From Lentisphaerota bacterium (GTDB lineage: Bacteria; Verrucomicrobiota; Lentisphaeria; Victivallales; Victivallaceae), in the NCBI GenBank assembly GCA_015061745.1, contig SUWB01000026.1, positions 1 to 44,827 of the forward strand: a DNA stretch of 44,827 bases, in the 5' to 3' direction. The notes under the pieces are model-generated. The model was not told where the DNA came from. It saw only the letters and a list, made by a program, of their open reading frames with translations, and did no database searches. The translations under genes were made by a program, and so were the position numbers. Shown in pieces: positions 37,577-44,827 of the stretch. Every line of letters begins with the position of its first letter. Positions within the stretch are counted from its first letter, which is position 1.

Positions 37577-39335
37577 AATTATCTTTTTTGTGATTGTTGA
37601 ACGGTTTTTTGCCGCTGCCGCCCTGATTCCGGGGCGGAGCATCCGGACCGGAACGGCGTTTTTTCAGGACCTCTATCTGGGCACGGCGTTCAGCCAGTCC
37701 CCGCTGGACCTGCAGGGGATTGCCCTCTGAATCCTTGCCTGTGTAGTACATCGCCGCCCCCATAGTCATTGGAAGCGGGATATAATCCTGCACCTGCTGC
37801 AAGCTCCAGCGGTGGCGGTTGAGAAAGTCATCCACGATTTTCATATCCTGCCCGGTACAGCCGGGGAAGTTGGAAATAAAAAGGGGAATGATATACTGTT
37901 CAAGGCCGTGTTCCTTACTGATGATTTCAAAGCGGCGCATAAATTCATAGAACTCCTCTGCGGAGCTTTTACGCATCAGTCTGAGCACATTGGGAGCCAG
38001 ATGTTCAGGGGCTACCTTCAAATGTCCTGAGACGTGATGACCGATCATTTCTTCCATAAGTTCCGGCTGTTTCAACGCCAGATCCAGACGGACGCCGGAG
38101 TTGATATAAACGTGTTTCACTTTGGGGATCTTCATCAATGAACGCAGCAGTTCCACAGTGGCTTTGCCGTCACAATGATAGTTGGGGCAGATTTTCGGAT
38201 AAAGACAGCTGGCCCGGTGGCAGAGTTTGCATTTTTCGGGATCGGTAACGCTGCCGAAGGTATTTCCGGCGGCACCGCCCACATCTGAAATGGTCCCTTT
38301 GAAGTGAGGCATTGCAGCAATGGATGCAACTTCCCGTTTGATTGATTCCTGACTGCGGCTCATTACGGTACGTCCCTGATGAGTCACAAGGCCGCAAAAG
38401 GCACAGGCTCCGGGGCACCCCCGAATAGCTTGAACTGAGTTTTCTATTGTTACAAAAGCAGGGATCCGCTTTTTATATGACGGATGGGGCCGTCTGGCAT
38501 AGGGAAGTTCGTGAACAAGGTCAAGTTCTTCCGGTTTGAGGGGAAGGGGCGGAGCTTCGATGACCAGAAGTCTGTCTCCGTAACGCTGCACAAGTCCGCA
38601 TCCCCGGTAGGGATTCATTTCTTCTTCCACCAGTTTTGTGGCGGTCATAAGGGCATCTTTGTTTTTCAACGTTTCTTCATAGGAAGGCAGTTCCCGGTAG
38701 TTGGAAGTATCAAAATTTTCAGCGGCCTTTTTACCCAGCAGCCGTGCTGTTCCGCGGATACCTTCAAGGGATTTTCCGTCACGGAAACGGTCAAAGATCT
38801 CAGGACTCGGCCTTTCACCCATACCGTAGACAAGGATTTCCGCTTTGGCATCCACCAGCACTGAGGGACGGATCTTGTCCTGCCAGTAATCGTAATGGGC
38901 GATACGGCGTAAACTTGCTTCGATCCCCCCCAGCATAACGGGTACCCCGGGAAAAGCCTGGCGGGCCAGCTGGGCGTAAACGGTTACAGCGTGGGGGGGA
39001 CGTTTGCCGGGGATGTTGTCTTCTGAAAAAGCATCTTCCCGGCGGAGACGGCGGCCGACGGTGTAAAGATTTACCATAGAGTCGATATTGCCTGAAGTTA
39101 TACCGATCCCCACTCTGGGACGGCCCATAACCCGCAGCGAGTCAGGGGAACTCCAATCGGGCTGGGCGATGATGCCCACCCGGTAGCCCCGGCTTTCAAG
39201 CAGACGGCCGATGATGGCTACGCCGAAAGAGGGGTGGTCAACGTAACAGTCACCGGTAATGAGCAGGATATCCAGCTCATCCCAGTGGAGTGCCTCCATT
39301 TCGGCACGGGTCATAGGGAGAAAAGGAGCACTCAT
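37542..39335 (-). CDS. YgiQ family radical SAM protein (UPF0313)
   Basis: A 597-residue radical SAM protein of unknown reaction. The N-terminal B12-binding-like region (DELDILLITGDCYVDHPSFG) is characteristic of YgiQ. The cluster motif CPGACAFC (CxxxCxxC) lies mid-protein. A second cysteine group (CKLCHRASCLYPKICPNYHC) could hold another metal. The tail is Lys/Arg/Asn-rich and low complexity (about 555-597). Its start overlaps the upstream stop by 4 bases (ATGA). The neighbours ferredoxin and Mrp could supply electrons and Fe-S clusters (inference). Confidence 0.88.
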   Translation of the reverse strand: MSAPFLPMTRAEMEALHWDELDILLITGDCYVDHPSFGVAIIGRLLESRGYRVGIIAQPDWSSPDSLRVMGRPRVGIGITSGNIDSMVNLYTVGRRLRREDAFSEDNIPGKRPPHAVTVYAQLARQAFPGVPVMLGGIEASLRRIAHYDYWQDKIRPSVLVDAKAEILVYGMGERPSPEIFDRFRDGKSLEGIRGTARLLGKKAAENFDTSNYRELPSYEETLKNKDALMTATKLVEEEMNPYRGCGLVQRYGDRLLVIEAPPLPLKPEELDLVHELPYARRPHPSYKKRIPAFVTIENSVQAIRGCPGACAFCGLVTHQGRTVMSRSQESIKREVASIAAMPHFKGTISDVGGAAGNTFGSVTDPEKCKLCHRASCLYPKICPNYHCDGKATVELLRSLMKIPKVKHVYINSGVRLDLALKQPELMEEMIGHHVSGHLKVAPEHLAPNVLRLMRKSSAEEFYEFMRRFEIISKEHGLEQYIIPLFISNFPGCTGQDMKIVDDFLNRHRWSLQQVQDYIPLPMTMGAAMYYTGKDSEGNPLQVQRGLAERRAQIEVLKKRRSGPDAPPRNQGGSGKKPFNNHKKDNYGKFGNKKNGR

Positions 39336-40087
39336 TTTTTCTCCGGAATAAGTCCGGACAAGGGGATCCTGCCCGGAGCGGTAAAGGGTTTATTGCCGAT
39401 ATTTTTGAACAAGACCAGCGTTTTTGAAAAAGCTCCGTCATCACAAAGAGCTTTGATATTGCAATATTCGTCCTGACTTCCGGCGACAGCAGCATCCAGG
39501 ATAAACAAAAGGGTATATCTTGTTTTGGGATTGACTCTGAAAACCTTTTCAGGGGAACTGATAAAAGCACCGCTGCCCTCTTTGATGGCCACACAGGGCT
39601 GGTGACCGTAAACATCAAGGCAGTAATCGTGGATACTCAGAAATCTGTCAGGATCGCAAAGCATCGTGACTGCGGCATACATACGTCGTGCAGGAAGGAA
39701 AGCAAAATTCTTTTCATCAAATCCTTTAACCCCGGAGGGAAAAAGAGAGGAAATTTCAGCACACAGGATTTTTCCGCCGCGGAAATCGACAGCCACATTG
39801 CGGACAGGTTCACTTTTTGCCGCCGCTCCTGCTGCCGGGGCTTTGGGAGCGGCAGGGGCAGCAGCGGGAGCAGCCGGGGCTTTGGGCGCAGCTTTGGGAG
39901 CAGCTTTGGCAGAACCTTTCTTCCCGGCAGCGGCGGCTTTGGGGGCGGCGGCTTTTTTCTTAGCTGTAACGGTTTTGGCAGTTTTTGCCTTCCCCTTTGC
40001 TTTTTTGGCATCACTGCTTTTAGTGTCCTTTGCTGCGCCGCAAAGGAGCAGTGAGCACATAAGAAACAGAACAAGCAGGATTTTCAT
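39332..40087 (-). CDS. exported protein with Ala/Lys/Pro-rich linker, unknown function
   Basis: A 251-residue protein with a signal peptide (hydrophobic 3-16, LLCGAA at the cleavage or lipidation region; LLLC at 13-16 could be a lipobox). A low-complexity Ala/Lys/Pro segment follows (about 20-90, many KAAPKAPAA-like repeats). A compact globular domain comes last (about 92-251) with five cysteines (for example MLCDPDR, YCLDVYGHQPC, EYCNIKALC) that could form disulphides. No family recognised. It overlaps the ygiQ-type gene by 4 bases and has no good ribosome site upstream. Confidence 0.65.
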   Translation of the reverse strand: MKILLVLFLMCSLLLCGAAKDTKSSDAKKAKGKAKTAKTVTAKKKAAAPKAAAAGKKGSAKAAPKAAPKAPAAPAAAPAAPKAPAAGAAAKSEPVRNVAVDFRGGKILCAEISSLFPSGVKGFDEKNFAFLPARRMYAAVTMLCDPDRFLSIHDYCLDVYGHQPCVAIKEGSGAFISSPEKVFRVNPKTRYTLLFILDAAVAGSQDEYCNIKALCDDGAFSKTLVLFKNIGNKPFTAPGRIPLSGLIPEKK

Positions 40088-40123
40088 AATATTCTATATT
40101 TTCCCTGGTAATTGTTTATAAAG

Positions 40124-40168
40124 GAAAAGCCGGAAAAAGGACGTTTCAAACCGTCCCCTCCCGGCTTT
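40124..40168 (-). terminator. terminator of the ferredoxin gene
   Basis: On the minus strand AAAGCCGG (complement of 40161-40168), inner stem GGACG/CGTCC, then CCGGCTTTTCC (complement of about 40123-40133). A two-part stem ends in TTTT. Confidence 0.6.
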
Positions 40169-40189
40169 AGCTGGAAAATTCCTGCTGAA

Positions 40190-40363
40190 TTATTCAACAG
40201 TGATGGCACTGCAGGGGCAGGCATCAACGCAAGCACCGCAGCTCACGCAGGAATCCTCAACGACCACAGCCTTATCGCCTTCGAGCTTGATAGCTTCGGC
40301 GGGGCAGGCATCCACACAGGCACCGCAACCGGCGCAGGTATCTTTGTCAATTTTAGCAGCCAT
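40190..40363 (-). CDS. 2[4Fe-4S] ferredoxin
   Basis: A 57-residue clostridial-type ferredoxin that passes electrons at low potential. It has two CxxCxxCxxxCP motifs, at Cys10/13/16/20 and Cys39/42/45/49, each ligating one cubane; Cys51 is an extra cysteine. The start is ATG 40363, nine bases from a perfect AAGGAG (complement of 40373-40378). It has its own promoter and terminator. Lying between mrp and a radical SAM gene, it is a plausible electron donor for the radical SAM enzymes in this window. Such small ferredoxins suggest an anaerobic metabolism. Confidence 0.93.
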   Translation of the reverse strand: MAAKIDKDTCAGCGACVDACPAEAIKLEGDKAVVVEDSCVSCGACVDACPCSAITVE

Positions 40364-40401
40364 TTTCTTTGTCTCCTTATAATTTTAGTAGGGATAAGTA
40401 T

Positions 40402-40430
40402 AATATAACGCCACCGGATAACTTTTTCAA
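40402..40430 (-). promoter_or_regulatory. promoter of the ferredoxin gene
   Basis: Minus strand TTGAAA (complement of 40425-40430), 17-base spacer ending GGTGGCGT, TATATT (complement of 40402-40407). Confidence 0.65.
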
Positions 40431-40484
40431 GTCTTTTTCCGTTAAAAGTTCAACTTCACACAGAAAGTCAGACTTTTGCAGTTT

Positions 40485-41333
40485 TTAACACTCCTCCTCC
40501 AGCAGTTTTGCGACGATCTTGCGGAATTCGTCGCCTGCGGGAGATTTTTCCAGACGGACAAAGGGAGTTCCGGAGTCACCGCCCTGACAGATGGCAGGGT
40601 CAAGAGGCAGTTTGCCCAGGAAAGGAACATTGTATCTGGCCGCCAGTTCTTCACCGGCTCCGGTTGAAAAGATGGCAGTGACTTCGCCGCACTTGGGGCA
40701 GATGAAGGTGCTCATATTTTCCACGATACCGGACACGGGGAAGCCCAGCTGATTGCAGAAATTCAGGGACTTGGCAACATCGCTTGCCGCCACCTGCTGA
40801 GGAGTGGTCACGATAATGGCTTCGCCGGATTCCAGCAGATTCTGACAGACACTCAAAGGTTCATCGCCGGTGCCGGGGGGGCAGTCGATGACCAGAAAAT
40901 CCAATTCGCCCCAGTTGACTTCGCCCAGAAGCTGTTTGACCACAGCGATTTTCATAGGTCCGCGCCAGATCACGGGGGAGTCGGGAGTTTCGAGCATCAT
41001 TCCCAGAGACATCACTTTGAGGGTGCCGGCAGTCACAGGTTCGATCATCTGACCGTCGGACAGGGGCTGGGCGTTTTCCATATTGACCATCTTGGGAATG
41101 CTGGGACCGTGAAAGTCCACATCCAGAAGGCCCACATTGAATCCTTCCATTGAAAGTGCCATTGCCAGATTGGCGGAAACGGTACTTTTTCCCACACCGC
41201 CTTTACCTGACATAACGACGATCTGCCGTTTGATTTTGCTCAGATTCTGCCGCATCTTGCGGTCGCTTTCATCCTCGCACTGATGTCCGCAGCTGGAGCA
41301 GTTGCCGGAACACTTTTTTTCTTCGTCACTCAT
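40485..41333 (-). CDS. Mrp/NBP35-type Fe-S cluster carrier ATPase
   Basis: A 282-residue P-loop ATPase that assembles and delivers [4Fe-4S] clusters (ApbC/Mrp/NBP35 family). The N-terminal cysteine set CSGNCSSCGHQC (residues 8-19) is of the NBP35 kind rather than bacterial Mrp. The deviant Walker A is SGKGGVGKS (about 42-50), followed by LDVDFHGPSIPKM and DCPPGTGD. The cluster-bridging pair CPKC lies near 215. No DUF59 domain is present. The ribosome site is AAAGGAA before the ATG. It lies 42 bases downstream of lacZ and upstream of the ferredoxin. Confidence 0.93.
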   Translation of the reverse strand: MSDEEKKCSGNCSSCGHQCEDESDRKMRQNLSKIKRQIVVMSGKGGVGKSTVSANLAMALSMEGFNVGLLDVDFHGPSIPKMVNMENAQPLSDGQMIEPVTAGTLKVMSLGMMLETPDSPVIWRGPMKIAVVKQLLGEVNWGELDFLVIDCPPGTGDEPLSVCQNLLESGEAIIVTTPQQVAASDVAKSLNFCNQLGFPVSGIVENMSTFICPKCGEVTAIFSTGAGEELAARYNVPFLGKLPLDPAICQGGDSGTPFVRLEKSPAGDEFRKIVAKLLEEEC

Positions 41334-41375
41334 TTTTTATTCCTTTCATCAAATAGTGATTTGTAAATTGAAGTT

Positions 41376-44693
<3,318 letters not shown>

Positions 44694-44702
44694 TTAAAAA
44701 AG

Positions 44703-44726
44703 GCACAGATATCCCATAAAATTTTT
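44703..44726. repeat. copy 2 of an intergenic motif also found near 106-126
   Basis: The minus strand here reads GAAAAA, then TTTTATGGGATATCTGTG. The plus strand at 105-125 reads GAAAAATTATGGGATATCTG followed by TG. The two share TTATGGGATATCTGTG (16 bases) plus a flanking GAAAAATT. Both lie in promoter regions. Confidence 0.45.
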
Positions 44727-44731
44727 CTGAT

Positions 44732-44760
44732 TTGACAAAAAAGAGGATTCATGCTACCTT
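44732..44760 (+). promoter_or_regulatory. sigma70-type promoter of the gene at 44791
   Basis: A consensus -35 TTGACA (44732-44737), 17-base spacer, -10 TACCTT (44755-44760). It is divergent from the lacZ gene. Confidence 0.6.
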
Positions 44761-44800
44761 TTTCTCTGCTACAATCCAAAGGAGAAAATCATGAATCCTC
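44743..44800. repeat. 11-bp inverted repeat spanning the promoter and start codon
   Basis: GAGGATTCATG (44743-44753) lies in the spacer between -35 and -10. Its exact reverse complement CATGAATCCTC (44790-44800) covers the start codon. Since the left arm is upstream of the transcription start, this would act on DNA, not on mRNA. Confidence 0.5.
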
Positions 44801-44827
44801 AAGAACATAATATGGCAGTGTTAGGAC
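44791..44827 (+). CDS. start of a protein gene cut by the window edge
   Basis: ATG 44791 follows AAAGGAG (44779-44785) at an ideal distance and a good promoter. Only 12 codons are visible (MNPQEHNMAVLG), too few to identify the product. It is divergent from lacZ, so it could be its regulator or a transporter, but that is a guess. Confidence 0.6.
   Translation, partial: MNPQEHNMAVLG

Overview
The window reads as a densely packed bacterial chromosome segment of roughly 50% GC. It has 38 recognisable complete protein genes and one gene cut by the right edge. I see no tRNA, rRNA, CRISPR array, insertion sequence, phage gene or frameshifted pseudogene. No intergenic gap exceeds about 250 bases, and most genes sit in tight operons with 4-base ATGA overlaps. 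The mixture points to a Gram-negative-type, probably anaerobic member of the PVC superphylum, and Lentisphaerota/Victivallales is my best guess. The clues are outer-membrane-type lipoproteins and a TolC-like protein, an archaeal-type IMP cyclohydrolase PurO, Asp23/AmaP proteins behind accBC, a large Sel1-repeat protein, an Mrp/ferredoxin pair and carbohydrate hydrolases. This placement is inference from gene content, not from a phylogenetic marker.

Left part (1-12958, + strand): a chaperone operon grpE-dnaJ-smpB stands behind a clear sigma70 promoter with a perfect 19-nt palindrome over its -35 box. It is followed by an apparent 10.4-kb operon of three consecutive SPFH/HflK-HflC-type membrane proteins, a CPC-type metal P-type ATPase with a regular His/Cys repeat tail, an ABC-2 ATPase and permease, and a membrane-anchored helical-repeat protein, closed by a strong terminator at 12974. 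This seven-gene cluster is the best candidate for an undescribed membrane system.

Middle (13185-25399, + strand): a CNNM/CorC-type transporter and a lipoprotein; ftsK and a RodZ-like protein; aroQ-accB-accC with Asp23 and an AmaP-like anchor; maf; a secreted 792-residue Sel1-repeat protein and a small DUF3467-like protein.

Middle-right (25591-34566, mostly +): a lipidated TolC-like outer-membrane factor without its usual partners; a zinc-ribbon/acidic small protein overlapping queD, then queE-queC-folB-mutS (queuosine precursor synthesis, pterin synthesis, mismatch repair). A convergent purO follows (- strand), divergent from an M20 amidohydrolase.

Right part (34588-44609, - strand): lacZ-type beta-galactosidase, mrp, a 57-residue 2[4Fe-4S] ferredoxin, an exported Ala/Lys/Pro-rich protein, a ygiQ-type radical SAM protein, proB, and a clan GH-A glycoside hydrolase. 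At the right edge a new + strand gene begins at 44791.

Many of the promoters I can recognise share one layout: TTGnAA, a 16-17 base spacer, then GTG abutting or one base away from the -10 box. This probably reflects the housekeeping promoter preference of this lineage.
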